A stretch of 64,000 bases of DNA from Rhizobium sp. WSM4643 (GTDB lineage: Bacteria; Pseudomonadota; Alphaproteobacteria; Rhizobiales; Rhizobiaceae), in NCBI RefSeq assembly GCF_025152745.1, contig NZ_CP104040.1, forward strand, positions 682,001-746,000, given 5' to 3'. The position numbers and the translations under genes are program-made. Below, in pieces: positions 48,278 to 59,937 of this stretch. Every line of letters begins with the position of its first letter. Within the stretch, counting starts at the first letter, position 1. The notes under the pieces are model-generated. The model made no database searches, was not told the DNA's origin, and worked only from the letters and a program-made list of their open reading frames with translations.

Positions 48278-48643
48278 TCAGAACTCCTGGTAGTCGGTGA
48301 CCTCGACCCGTGTGACGCGGCCTTCTGTGTTGAAGGTGATCGTCTCCTCACCCTCGCGGATTAGCGGCTTGCCTGATTTACTGTGGGTGGCGCGTACTGA
48401 CCAGACCGACCGGCCGGAGAGCGGCGTCAACGTTTCCACCAGCGAATTTTCCGCCGTCTGATCGGGATAGTCGTCGAAATAACGCCGGAAGGCGGCCATG
48501 ATTTCGGCGCGGCCGGTGAGATCGCCGACGCCGTTCGAGACATAGGTCGCATCCTCGGCGAAATAGGCCTCGATGGCCGGAAAATCGAGGGCATTGATGG
48601 CGGCGTGAAAACGTTCGATCTCTTCTGCGGGGTCGAATGCCAT
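48278..48643 (-). CDS. NTF2-like (SnoaL/ketosteroid-isomerase fold) protein
   Basis: A 121-residue NTF2-like cone-fold protein. The helical start EEIERFHAAINALDFPAIEAYFAEDATYVS and the terminal ITFNTEGRVTRVEVTDYQEF follow the SnoaL pattern. Polar residues that could line an active-site pocket include D31 and D39-like positions, but no specific enzyme can be named. It lies 5 bp after the HAD gene on the same strand, in the order mutY - HAD - NTF2. Confidence 0.85.
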   Translation of the reverse strand: MAFDPAEEIERFHAAINALDFPAIEAYFAEDATYVSNGVGDLTGRAEIMAAFRRYFDDYPDQTAENSLVETLTPLSGRSVWSVRATHSKSGKPLIREGEETITFNTEGRVTRVEVTDYQEF

Positions 48644-48648
48644 GGGTC

Positions 48649-49269
48649 TCAGACCTTCAATCCGTAAGCTGTGAGATCGCTGCGCAGCTTCTCAGGCCCC
48701 GAAAACAACACCGCATTCCAGCCGAAAGCCCTGGCGCCTTCGACATTGAGCGGCGCATCGTCGATGAAGATCGTCGCTGCCGGATCGAGGCCGAAACTTT
48801 TCGTATGGGTCTCGTAGATGGCGATATCGGGCTTGATCAGGCCGACATCGCCGGAAACCGTGACGCCGCGCGGTTTGGTCAGGAACGGGAAGCGTTGCTG
48901 CGCCTCGCGGAACGTGTCGGAGGCGAAGTTTGTCAGCATCGTCACGTCGCGCCCTTCGGCAATCAGCCCTTCCATGATCGCGACGCTGTCGTCATAGGCG
49001 TGCGGCACCATCTCGTGCCAATATTTGCGGAAGGCGCGGATATGCTCCTCACGCGCCGGATGCTGTTTAATCAGCAGCGCTTCGGCCTCCGCCCAGGTGC
49101 GGCCGCGGTCCTGCTCGATGTTCCAGTCATGGGTGCAGATATTGGCGAAGAACCAGTTGCGCTCGCTCTCATCGGGAATGAGGCGGCTGAAGGGAAGATG
49201 CGGATCGTAATGAATAAGGACTTTGCCGATATCGAAAACGATATGTCTTATGTCGGTGGTCATGGTCAT
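48649..49269 (-). CDS. HAD-family phosphatase (YihX-like)
   Basis: A 206-residue HAD hydrolase. Motif I is HIVFDIGKVLIHYD; the nucleophile position is D13, and the second Asp is replaced by Gly in DIGKV, as is usual in this YihX-like branch. Motif II is TMLTNFASDTF, motif III the lysine in VGLIKPDIAIYE and motif IV FIDDAPLNVEGARA. The start overlaps the mutY stop, so the two are co-transcribed. Probably a sugar or nucleotide phosphatase (family inference). Confidence 0.9.
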   Translation of the reverse strand: MTMTTDIRHIVFDIGKVLIHYDPHLPFSRLIPDESERNWFFANICTHDWNIEQDRGRTWAEAEALLIKQHPAREEHIRAFRKYWHEMVPHAYDDSVAIMEGLIAEGRDVTMLTNFASDTFREAQQRFPFLTKPRGVTVSGDVGLIKPDIAIYETHTKSFGLDPAATIFIDDAPLNVEGARAFGWNAVLFSGPEKLRSDLTAYGLKV

Positions 49270-50369
49270 CCCTTGGATGTTTTGAACGCGAGAGGAATAG
49301 CCGCTGCGATCGCTTTTTTCATGATGGTCGGCAGCGCCTGGGCTTCAAGATTTGTAACCGGCTCCCACCATCCGTCATTCGGGCCGTCATCCACGGCGAC
49401 CTTGGTTGCAATCGCCGCGCGCCAGATCGAGAGCCTGAGCTCGAAATGGGTGAAGACATGGATGACGGTGCCGGAGGCCTGCCATGCCGCTTCGAAGGGC
49501 GCGGCGGCAGCCGAGGTCTCGCCGTCGATGCGCGCCGTCCACGCCGTCGTCGGCACCTCGGTCATGCCGCCGAGCAGGCCGCTGTCGATGCGCCGCCTGA
49601 GCAGGATTTCGCCATCAGCGGTCACCGCGATGAAGGCCGCGCCGTATCTGACCGGCTTCTCCTTCTTCGCCGTCTTGACCGGAAAAAGCTCGGGATCGGA
49701 AAGTTTCAGCGCCGCGCACGCACCCCGGAACGGACAGAGCGAACAGGCCGGCCGTTTCGGCGTGCAGATCGTCGCGCCGAGATCCATCATCGCCTGGGCG
49801 AAATCGCCGGGCCGTGTCTCAGGCGTCAGCAGCGCCACCTTCTCTCTCATCGCGGGTTTGGCGGCCGGTAGCGGCGTGGCGATCGCATAGAGCCTGGAAA
49901 TCACCCGCTCGACATTGCCGTCCATGACAGCCGCCTGCCGGTTAAAGGCGATTGCCGCGACGGCGGCGGCCGTATAGTCGCCAATTCCGGGCAGCGATTT
50001 GAGGCCCTCTTCGGTATCGGGAAAGATACCGCCATGCTCGTTCGCCACCGCTTCGGCGCATTTCTTCAGGTTGCGGGCTCGCGCATAATAGCCGAGCCCC
50101 GCCCAGGCGGCCATGACAGCATCGTTTTCGGCTGCAGCAAGATCGGTCACCTCGGGCCAGCGCTGCAGAAACCGTTCGAAATAGGGTTTGACCGCCTGCA
50201 CCGTCGTCTGCTGCAGCATCACCTCGGACAGCCAGACGCGATAGGGGTCAGGCTTGACGCCGCGGGTCGCCATACCGGGCGAAACGCGCCAGGGCAGCTC
50301 GCGGTGGTGGCGATCGTACCAGTCGAGCAGGGGCTTTGCTGAGGGCGTGTCGAGTGTGGTGATCGTCAT
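49266..50369 (-). CDS. mutY: A/G-specific adenine DNA glycosylase
   Basis: Removes adenine mispaired with 8-oxoguanine. The protein has 367 residues. The catalytic glutamate lies in SEVMLQQTTVQAV near residue 46. The helix-hairpin-helix LPGIGDYTAAAVAAIAF and the aspartate of VMDGNVERV are near 120-150. The [4Fe-4S] pattern C-X6-C-X2-C-X5-C is intact in CTPKRPACSLCPFRGAC. The C-terminal NUDIX-like domain recognises 8-oxoG. ATG 50369 fits; the open frame upstream is antisense to the DciA-like gene. Confidence 0.96.
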   Translation of the reverse strand: MTITTLDTPSAKPLLDWYDRHHRELPWRVSPGMATRGVKPDPYRVWLSEVMLQQTTVQAVKPYFERFLQRWPEVTDLAAAENDAVMAAWAGLGYYARARNLKKCAEAVANEHGGIFPDTEEGLKSLPGIGDYTAAAVAAIAFNRQAAVMDGNVERVISRLYAIATPLPAAKPAMREKVALLTPETRPGDFAQAMMDLGATICTPKRPACSLCPFRGACAALKLSDPELFPVKTAKKEKPVRYGAAFIAVTADGEILLRRRIDSGLLGGMTEVPTTAWTARIDGETSAAAAPFEAAWQASGTVIHVFTHFELRLSIWRAAIATKVAVDDGPNDGWWEPVTNLEAQALPTIMKKAIAAAIPLAFKTSKG

Positions 50370-50477
50370 GATTTGCCGCAATGGGGGGAAGTGCCTATAC
50401 TTGGCGAAGCAATGCCGCGCGATCAAGTCGCCTGTGCGAATTGGCATGCGAATTGGCGGGGTCGCCGAAGGGTTTCG

Positions 50478-50975
50478 ATGAGTTATCCACGCAAAGGTGC
50501 AAAACAGATCTCCGAGCTGGCGAATGGGCTGATCGATCCCGTGCTTGCCCGGCGCGCCGGCATCAACACGGCGCTGCTCGGCTCGTGGAGCGAAATCGCC
50601 GGCGAGGATTTCGCCGATTGCACCCGGCCGGAAAAGATCGCCTGGGCCCGCGGCGGCAATGAGACCGGCGGTTTCCGCCCCGGCGTGCTGACGATTGCCT
50701 GCGAGGGCGCGCGTGCGCTCTTCCTCACCCATGCCCAGGGCGAACTCATCCAGCGCATCAACAGCTTCTTCGGCTTTGCCGCCGTTCACCAGATCCGCAT
50801 CGTCCAGAAGCCGGTCTCACAAGCCATCCGCCGCTCCCGCACCCCGCCGCCGCTAAAGGGCGAAGCCGCCCGCAAGCTCGAAGGCATGATGGAGGGGATA
50901 GAGAACGACAAGCTGCGCCAAGCGATCCAGCGCTTAGGGACCGCGGTGATGGGCAAGCGGGGGAATCAACGCTGA
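50478..50975 (+). CDS. DciA-like (DUF721) protein
   Basis: A 165-residue DUF721 protein. DciA-family members are predicted loaders of the replicative helicase DnaB. The KH-like core includes LLGSWSEIAGEDFADCTRPEKIAWARG and the GVLTIACEGARALFLTHAQGELIQRINSFFG block. The C-terminus is basic and helical. ATG 50478 follows AAGGG; the frame is open upstream, antisense to the mutY start. It is divergent from mutY. Confidence 0.9.
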   Translation: MSYPRKGAKQISELANGLIDPVLARRAGINTALLGSWSEIAGEDFADCTRPEKIAWARGGNETGGFRPGVLTIACEGARALFLTHAQGELIQRINSFFGFAAVHQIRIVQKPVSQAIRRSRTPPPLKGEAARKLEGMMEGIENDKLRQAIQRLGTAVMGKRGNQR

Positions 50976-51008
50976 TGAGCAAGACGCCCAAGTTTACCGG
51001 CAACGCGC

Positions 51009-51374
51009 TTAGTTTTTTGATCCTGCTTCGACAAGCTCACGGGTTACAGCGAATTCCGTCCTGCCCGAGATCGAGCTATAAGGCTCGCACTGTGTGATTG
51101 CATCGGCGATCAACGGGGCTGCCGTTTTTTCCCATTCGGAAGGCGGCGTGCGGAAGTTGATCGATAAAAAGTCCGCAGATCCGTCCTTGATTACCGCAAC
51201 AACCATGAAGTCATAAGCGCTCGGCGCGTCCGCAGGCAGCTTTAGACATTTAAGCATCTGATTGAAAACAACATTGCCGCCCTCTTCAGAGGCAAGCACG
51301 CTCGTGACGTTCATGGCCGATACGACAGAGGCAATAAGCAAGCCGTAGAGAAAAGTCTTAGTCAAAGAATGCAT
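51009..51374 (-). CDS. Secreted hypothetical protein (TolA/TonB C-terminus-like)
   Basis: A 121-residue protein with a signal peptide (cleavage near SVLASEEG, residue 29). The mature part has a Cys in KCLKLPADAP and another in ITQCEPYSS. The block LIADAITQCEPYS and the preceding beta segment VVAVIKDGSADFLSINFR resemble the C-terminal fold of TolA/TonB-like periplasmic proteins. It lies between the conserved DciA-like and dsbA-like genes and converges on the former. Function unknown. Confidence 0.68.
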   Translation of the reverse strand: MHSLTKTFLYGLLIASVVSAMNVTSVLASEEGGNVVFNQMLKCLKLPADAPSAYDFMVVAVIKDGSADFLSINFRTPPSEWEKTAAPLIADAITQCEPYSSISGRTEFAVTRELVEAGSKN

Positions 51375-51433
51375 TCAAAATTCCCCCCTGAATAGTCGTC
51401 TGCTATACCTGTAGAGCAGACGGGAGAAAAGTC

Positions 51434-51658
51434 ATGCTGGTCTTGGAGTTGCCCCCTGATATCGAAGCGCGGCTGATTGAGCTTTCGAGGCGTACCGGCC
51501 GCAGCAGGAGCTTCTATGCGGGGCAAGCCATCATCGGGCATCTCGACGACCTCGAAGATATCTATCTTGCCGAAAAACGCCTGGAAGAGTTTCGTCGCGA
51601 AGAGAGCGATACCGTGCCGCTGGCCGAGCTGTTGGCGCGTCATGGCTTGGATAACTGA
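51434..51658 (+). CDS. RelB/DinJ-like antitoxin (orphan)
   Basis: A 74-residue ribbon-helix-helix protein. It reads VLELPPDIEARLIELSRRTGRSRSFYAGQAIIGHLDDLED (key: LPPDIEARL, RTGRSRSFYA), the RHH start of RelB-type antitoxins, then an acidic toxin-binding tail. A toxin start overlaps its end by 17 bases, but that gene is broken, so the antitoxin is an orphan. It might still neutralise related RelE toxins. Confidence 0.82.
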   Translation: MLVLELPPDIEARLIELSRRTGRSRSFYAGQAIIGHLDDLEDIYLAEKRLEEFRREESDTVPLAELLARHGLDN

Positions 51659-51712
51659 GTTTCATCGAGCAGCCGGTACGAGGTAGGCAACCCTTGCGAT
51701 CTCTGCCGGTGA
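51642..51712 (+). pseudogene. Remnant of a RelE/ParE-like toxin gene with internal deletion
   Basis: The ATG at 51642 gives MAWITEFHRAAGTR and a stop at 51684. The first 11 residues match the conserved N-terminus of RelE/ParE toxins, usually found overlapping the antitoxin stop as here. In the +2 frame, RYEVGNPCDLCR (51674-51709) resembles the RYRVGDYRIIC core of RelE. Both pieces together suggest a deletion that removed most of the toxin and joined its ends out of frame. Confidence 0.65.
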
Positions 51713-51865
51713 AATCGGGCAAAAGCTCCAATCTCGCAATTTTTGATCTATGGTCTTCCCGCGGTCACAATTCTTTGAAGGAAGTTGGCGAACCGTGCCT
51801 TGTGAGCGGCCGCCAGCCGTTATATCGCACAGTCATGCCGTCAATCTCATATTTATGGGGAATCC

Positions 51866-52642
51866 ATGCAGATGTCCGAAATGCAACTGACGAAACGCCG
51901 CCTTCTCAGCGGTATCGCCATCGCCGCAGCTGCCGTAGCGCTTGTCGCCTGCAACGACAGCAAGGACGCTGCCGATGCTTCGTCCTCCGGCAAGACCATG
52001 GCTGACGGCACCAATGTCGACACCGTGCAGACGGCCGCCACATCGGCGACCGACATGCCGCAGTCCGATGGCGATGTCGACATGGCGGAAGTGCTGAAGC
52101 CCGGCGCGCTGCCGGAAATGGCGCTGGGGAAGGCCGACGCCCCGGTCAAGATCGTCGAATATATGTCGATGACCTGCCCGCATTGCGCCCATTTCCACAA
52201 CACCACCTTCGATGCGATCAAGCAGAAATACGTCGATGCCGGCAAGGTGCAGTTCATCATCCGCGAGTTCCCCTTCGACCCGCGCGCTGCCGCAGCCTTC
52301 ATGCTGGCCCGCTGCAGCGCCTCCAATCCGGAGCAGTTGAGCACGCCGGAACAGTATTTCCCGATGGTTTCGATGCTCTTCAAGCAGCAGCAGGTCTGGG
52401 CCGCCGCCGATGATGGCCGCGGCGCACTGCTGCAGATGTCGAAGCTTGCCGGATTTACTGAGGATAGCTTCACGAAATGCTTGACGAACCAGAAGCTTCT
52501 GGATGAAGTGAACGCCACGCGGGAAAGAGGTTCCAAGGATTTCGGCGTCAACGCCACACCGACTTTCATTATCAATGGCAAGCGCTACTCTGGAGACATG
52601 CCGGTTGACACCATGTCGAAGCTCATCGACAGCCTGCTCTGA
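51866..52642 (+). CDS. DsbA-family thiol:disulfide oxidoreductase, lipoprotein
   Basis: A 258-residue thioredoxin-fold protein. The signal peptide ends in a lipobox (VALVACND, cysteine near residue 29), followed by a Ser/Asp/Thr linker to about residue 75. The active site is CPHC in YMSMTCPHCAHFHNTTF, the DsbA-type pair, and the cis-proline loop is NATPTFIINGK. It acts in the periplasm, anchored to the membrane, and oxidises cysteines of exported proteins. ATG 51866 follows GGGGAA. smc follows after a repeat, without a recognisable terminator. Confidence 0.92.
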   Translation: MQMSEMQLTKRRLLSGIAIAAAAVALVACNDSKDAADASSSGKTMADGTNVDTVQTAATSATDMPQSDGDVDMAEVLKPGALPEMALGKADAPVKIVEYMSMTCPHCAHFHNTTFDAIKQKYVDAGKVQFIIREFPFDPRAAAAFMLARCSASNPEQLSTPEQYFPMVSMLFKQQQVWAAADDGRGALLQMSKLAGFTEDSFTKCLTNQKLLDEVNATRERGSKDFGVNATPTFIINGKRYSGDMPVDTMSKLIDSLL

Positions 52643-52719
52643 ACCGGATCGTTTCGATAGAACGGGCGACGGCGAAAGCCGTGCGCCCGTTTTTCGTTTT
52701 CAGCGCAGTTTGCTGGCGT

Positions 52720-52840
52720 GGCCCCCTCATCCGCCTGCCGGCACCTTCTCCCCGCTGGGGCGAAGGGGATTTGCCGCAGCGTCTCGATTCCCTCTTCTCC
52801 CCAGCGGGGAGAAGGTGCCGGTAGGGCGGATGAGGGGGCT
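52720..52840. repeat. RIME-like inverted repeat in the smc leader
   Basis: Two arms, GGCCCCCTCATCCGCCTGCCGG at one end (key blocks CCTCATCCG, GCCGGCACC) and its inverted copy ending GCGGATGAGGGGGC at 52840. Each has the CTTCTCCCC-GGGGAGAAG stem. The element fills most of the 219 bp between the DsbA-like gene and smc. Confidence 0.88.
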
Positions 52841-52861
52841 TCCCGCCGTGGATATTTCCGC

Positions 52862-55800
52862 ATGAAGTTCAACAAGCTGCGCCTGGTCGGCTTCAAATCC
52901 TTCGTCGAGCCGACGGAATTCATCATCGAGCGGGGACTGACCGGCGTTGTCGGGCCGAACGGCTGCGGCAAGTCGAACCTCGTCGAGGCGCTTCGCTGGG
53001 TGATGGGCGAGAATTCCTACAAGAACATGCGCGCCTCCGGCATGGACGACGTGATCTTTTCGGGTTCCGGCAACCGCCCGGCGCGCAACACCGCGGAAGT
53101 GGCGCTCTATCTCGACAATGGCGAACGCACCGCGCCTGCCGCCTTCAACGATAGCGACGAGATCCAGGTCACCCGCCGCATCGAGCGTGAACAGGGCTCG
53201 CTCTATCGCATCAACGGCAAGGAAAGCCGCGCCAAGGACGTGCAGCTGCTGTTTGCCGACGCCTCGACAGGAGCGCGGTCACCGTCGATGGTCGGGCAGG
53301 GGCGCATCGGCGAGCTGATCCAGGCAAAGCCGCAGGCCCGCCGCCAGCTGCTCGAAGAGGCGGCCGGCATTTCAGGCCTGCATTCCCGCCGCCACGAGGC
53401 CGAATTACGTCTGCGCGCCGCCGAAGGCAATCTCGAGCGTCTCGACGACGTCACCTCGCAGCTCGAAAGTCAGATCGAGAGCCTGAAGCGCCAGGCTCGT
53501 CAGGCAAACCGCTTCAAGACGCTCTCTGCCGATATCCGCGCCCGCGAGGCGATGCTGCTGCATATCCGTTGGGTGCAGGCCAAGGAAGCCGAAGCCGAGG
53601 CCGACAGCGCGCTGAACCAGGCGACCTCCGTCGTCGCCGAAAAGGCGCAGATGCAGATGGAGGCGGCGAAGAACCAGGCTGTCGCCAGCCTGAAGCTGCC
53701 GGAACTGCGCGAGGGCGAGGCGCGTGCCGCTGCCGCCCTGCAGCGCCTGCAGATCGCCAGAAGCCAGCTGGAGGAGGATGCCGGCCGCATCCTGCGCCGC
53801 CGCGACGAGCTGACCCGCCGTCTCGCCCAGCTTGCCGAGGATATAAGCCGCGAGCAGCGGCTGGTGGCCGACAATGCCGTCATCCTGGCGAGGCTCGATG
53901 CCGAAGAGGCTGAGATTTCGGAAATCCTCGCCAATTCCGGCCGTTATGCCGAGGAAACCCGCGAGACCTTCGAGGGCGCGGCGGCAAAACTTTCCGATAG
54001 CGAGCGCATCTTCACCCAGCTGACGGCCGAGCGCGCCGAGGCGGCTGCCGGCCGCAACCAGCTGGAACGCGCCATCCGCGATCTCACCGACCGCCGGATG
54101 CGCCTCGAACGGCAGATGGACGAGGCAAACCACGAACTCTCAGCCATCGGCGAGAAGATATCAGGCCTGCCCGATCCCGACGAAAAACGCGCCATCGTCG
54201 AGGCCGGCGAGATCGCCGTTGCCGACGCGGAAGCCGCGGTCCAGTTGGTCGAACAGGCGCTGGCCGCAGCCCGCCAGACCGAGGCGCTGTCGCGCGCGCC
54301 GGTCGATCAGGCCCGCTCCAGCCTGAATGCGCTCGAAACCGAGGCCCGCACGATTTCCCGCATGCTCGCCGCCGGTGCGGCGGCCGGCAAATTTCCGCCG
54401 GTTGCCGATGAGCTGAAGGTCGATCGCGGTTTTGAGACCGCGCTCGGTGCTGCCCTCGGCGACGATCTGGAATCGCCGCTCGCTGCCGAGGCGCCGGCCC
54501 ATTGGTCGGACAATGGTGATGGTGCTGCCGATCCCGCCCTTCCATCCGGTGTTGCGCCGCTGCTTGCCCATATAAGTGCGCCGGCGGCACTCACCCGCCG
54601 CCTGCGCCAGATCGGCCTGGTGGCGGAAGGCGATGCCGGTTCGCTGATGGCGGCGCTGAAGCCCGGCCAGCGGCTGGTGACCAAAGAGGGGGCGGTCTAT
54701 CGCTGGGACGGCCATGTCACCGGCGCCGATGCCCCGAGTGCAGCGGCCCTGCGCCTTGCCCAGAAGAACCGCCTGGCCGAACTCGAAAGCGAAGCCGCCC
54801 TTGCCCGCGACGTGCTTGCCGAAGCCGAAGAGCGGCAGGCAGCCGCCGCCGAGGCGATCCGCGCGGAGGAGCGCCGGCTTGCCGAGGCGCGTGACATGAG
54901 CCGTCTGTCGGCACGTCATTTGGCCGACGCGCGCGACGCGCTTGTTGCCGCCGAGCGTGCCTCCGGCGATCTCATTCGCCGCCGCGATGTCGTCAGCGAG
55001 GCCGCCAGCCAGTTGCGCGCGCAGCTGGAGGAGATCGCCGTCCAGGAAGAAAATGCCCGCATCGAGCTGGAGGACGCGCCCGATCTGACTGCGATCGACG
55101 AGCGGCTGCGGTTCCAGCAGGCGGAAGTGGCGACCGATCGCGGCGCGCTGGCCGAAAGCCGCGCCCGCCATGAAAGCCTGGCGAGGGAAAACGAAGCTCG
55201 CCAACGCCGCATCATGGCGATCGGCCAGGAGCGCGAGACCTGGCGCCAGCGGGCGGCAAGTGCTGAAGACCATGTCGCGACGCTGCGCGAGCGCGAGGAA
55301 GAGGCGCGGGACGAGGCAGCCGAGCTCGAATTGGCGCCGGATGAATTCGACGACAAACGCCGCGCTTTGCTCAGCGAATTGCAGAAGGCCGAGGAGGCGC
55401 GCCGAAAGGCCAGCGATCTTCTGGCCGAGGCCGAACGCATCCAGCGCGAGGCCGACCAAAAGGCGACGACCGCACTCTCGGAACTTGCCGAATGCCGTGA
55501 ACGCCGCGGCCGCGCCGAGGAGCGCCTGGTTTCCGCCCGCGAGAAGCGGCAGGAAAGCGAAGGCCGCATCCGCGAGGTCCTGAACGTCGCCCCGCATGAG
55601 GCGCTGCAGCTGACCGGGCGCCCGACCATGCAGGCGCTTCCCGATCCGCGCGAAGTCGAGCGCGAGCTGGAACGCCTGAGGATCGAGCGCGAGCGGCTGG
55701 GTGCCGTCAACCTGCGCGCCGACGAGGAGCAGAAGGAGCTGAGCGAGAAGCTCGAAGCGCTGATCAAGGAGCGCGACGACGTCATCGACGCGATCCGCAA

Positions 55801-56323
55801 GCTGCGCGGCGCCATCCAGAGCCTCAATCGCGAGGGCCGCGAGCGGCTGATCGCCGCCTTCGATATCGTCAACGCCCAGTTCCAGCGGCTGTTCACCCAT
55901 CTTTTCGGCGGCGGCACTGCCGAGTTGCAGCTGATCGAATCCGACGATCCGCTGGAAGCCGGCCTCGAAATCCTCGCCCGCCCGCCCGGCAAGAAGCCGC
56001 AGACCATGACGCTGCTCTCCGGCGGCGAGCAGGCGCTGACGGCAATGGCGCTGATCTTCGCCGTCTTCCTCACCAATCCGGCCCCGATCTGCGTGCTCGA
56101 CGAAGTGGATGCGCCGCTCGACGACCACAATGTCGAGCGCTACTGCAACCTGATGGACGAAATGGCGGCCTCCACCGAAACCCGCTTCGTCATCATCACC
56201 CACAATCCGATCACCATGGCCCGCATGAACCGCCTCTTCGGCGTCACCATGGCCGAACAGGGCGTCTCCCAGCTGGTCTCCGTCGACCTGCAAATGGCCG
56301 AGCGCTTGCGCGAGATTGCCTGA
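52862..56323 (+). CDS. smc: Chromosome segregation protein SMC
   Basis: A 1153-residue SMC ATPase that organises and segregates the chromosome with ScpA and ScpB. Walker A is GPNGCGKSN in the N-terminal head (about residues 1-165). Long coiled coils (about 170-500 and 655-1000) flank the hinge (about 503-640). The C-terminal head has the signature LLSGGEQALTAMAL and Walker B ICVLDEVDAPLDD. The ATG at 52862 begins the conserved MKFNKLRLVGFKSF. A RIME-like repeat ends 21 bp upstream, and no good ribosome binding site is seen. Confidence 0.96.
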   Translation: MKFNKLRLVGFKSFVEPTEFIIERGLTGVVGPNGCGKSNLVEALRWVMGENSYKNMRASGMDDVIFSGSGNRPARNTAEVALYLDNGERTAPAAFNDSDEIQVTRRIEREQGSLYRINGKESRAKDVQLLFADASTGARSPSMVGQGRIGELIQAKPQARRQLLEEAAGISGLHSRRHEAELRLRAAEGNLERLDDVTSQLESQIESLKRQARQANRFKTLSADIRAREAMLLHIRWVQAKEAEAEADSALNQATSVVAEKAQMQMEAAKNQAVASLKLPELREGEARAAAALQRLQIARSQLEEDAGRILRRRDELTRRLAQLAEDISREQRLVADNAVILARLDAEEAEISEILANSGRYAEETRETFEGAAAKLSDSERIFTQLTAERAEAAAGRNQLERAIRDLTDRRMRLERQMDEANHELSAIGEKISGLPDPDEKRAIVEAGEIAVADAEAAVQLVEQALAAARQTEALSRAPVDQARSSLNALETEARTISRMLAAGAAAGKFPPVADELKVDRGFETALGAALGDDLESPLAAEAPAHWSDNGDGAADPALPSGVAPLLAHISAPAALTRRLRQIGLVAEGDAGSLMAALKPGQRLVTKEGAVYRWDGHVTGADAPSAAALRLAQKNRLAELESEAALARDVLAEAEERQAAAAEAIRAEERRLAEARDMSRLSARHLADARDALVAAERASGDLIRRRDVVSEAASQLRAQLEEIAVQEENARIELEDAPDLTAIDERLRFQQAEVATDRGALAESRARHESLARENEARQRRIMAIGQERETWRQRAASAEDHVATLREREEEARDEAAELELAPDEFDDKRRALLSELQKAEEARRKASDLLAEAERIQREADQKATTALSELAECRERRGRAEERLVSAREKRQESEGRIREVLNVAPHEALQLTGRPTMQALPDPREVERELERLRIERERLGAVNLRADEEQKELSEKLEALIKERDDVIDAIRKLRGAIQSLNREGRERLIAAFDIVNAQFQRLFTHLFGGGTAELQLIESDDPLEAGLEILARPPGKKPQTMTLLSGGEQALTAMALIFAVFLTNPAPICVLDEVDAPLDDHNVERYCNLMDEMAASTETRFVIITHNPITMARMNRLFGVTMAEQGVSQLVSVDLQMAERLREIA

Positions 56324-56401
56324 GGTTTTCGACGACGCGTTTCTGCGTCGGGGAAGGGCTGATTGTCATTGGACGTCCCGGCCCGTGAGGTTGCCGACAC
56401 C

Positions 56402-56542
56402 AGCCCCTCATCCGCCTGCCGGCACCTTCTCCCCGTAAACGGGGCGAAGGGGACGTGCCGCACCCTCTCCGTTCCCTCCGACCATTCGCAGGGCACGTCC
56501 CCTCTCCCCGTTTTTACGGGGAGAGGGTTAGGGTGAGGGGCA
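56402..56542. repeat. RIME-like inverted repeat after smc
   Basis: One arm at 56402-56455 (CCCTCATCCGCCTGCCGG and CCCCGTAAACGGGG) and another at 56492-56542 with CCCCGTTTTTACGGGGAGAGGGTTAGGG. The second matches the first repeat unit at 14425-14473. It lies about 80 bp after the smc stop. The rest of the 56.3-57.2 kb gap holds the structured region described separately. Confidence 0.85.
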
Positions 56543-56967
56543 GCCGCTTGCGCCAACCGGACAGCAGTGGGCCTGATCCGAGCATCCGTGGAGCCGCCCG
56601 CGCAGACGCAATTTCAGCAAAGCTATGGCGCGGTTTTGCGCCCGGAAATTGCGCAAAATCCACTGACAAGCAATAAACACCAAAAAAGGTCGGCTTCCTC
56701 GCCCCTCGTAGTCCATTTGGGTGATGCTCTTTTCGCTGACTTGCATTAGAAGTTGTTTCAACGCAACCTAATTACCCTGCTCGAAAACGGGCGATCAACG
56801 GTTGTGCATTGTCGAATTTGCGTGCGGTTTTCCGGGCGAGGGCAAGAACCGGAAACCGAGAGCAAATCTTGGGAAGGTAGCGATCTGTTTTCCCAGGAAT
56901 TGCGTAAGACGAGGTCAGGCGGTTCTGCTTTACGAAAAGCTGAGCCGCTCCTGGGTTGAGGGACCCC

Positions 56968-57039
56968 CCGTCCGGTTTTCCTGGCCGGACGGAAACAAGG
57001 CTTTGCGGGACATTGTTGCAGTCCCGCAAAGCTTTTTTT
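56968..57039 (+). terminator. Strong terminator with preceding hairpin (possible small RNA 3' end)
   Basis: The perfect 12-bp stem GCTTTGCGGGAC (57000-57011) and GTCCCGCAAAGC (57021-57032) encloses a 9-base loop and is followed by seven T. A second hairpin, CCGTCCGG...CCGGACGG (56968-56992), lies just upstream. The terminator is about 670 bp after smc and 150 bp before ppdK, so it may end a non-coding RNA rather than smc mRNA. Confidence 0.85.
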
Positions 57040-57189
57040 GTGCCTTGTTTTCTGTTTGGGCAACTTTCAACCGTTTCAACGCCGGCCGCAGCCACGATTT
57101 ATTGTGCAGCGCAACATTCTGCCGCATTTGTCGATTTTCATTTCAACACCAACGGATTAAGCTAGCCCCGATTTGGTGTTGGGGGGAAG

Positions 57190-59898
<2,709 letters not shown>

Positions 59899-59937
59899 GA
59901 CATTCGTTGGAGGCCTGGGGTAGGGCGCCCGTGGCAG

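Noticed and set aside
50975..51100. ATG overlapping the DciA-like stop (TGATG) with about 40 codons
   Set aside because: It runs antisense into the secreted hypothetical gene and has no recognisable similarity; kept only as a possible gene fragment.
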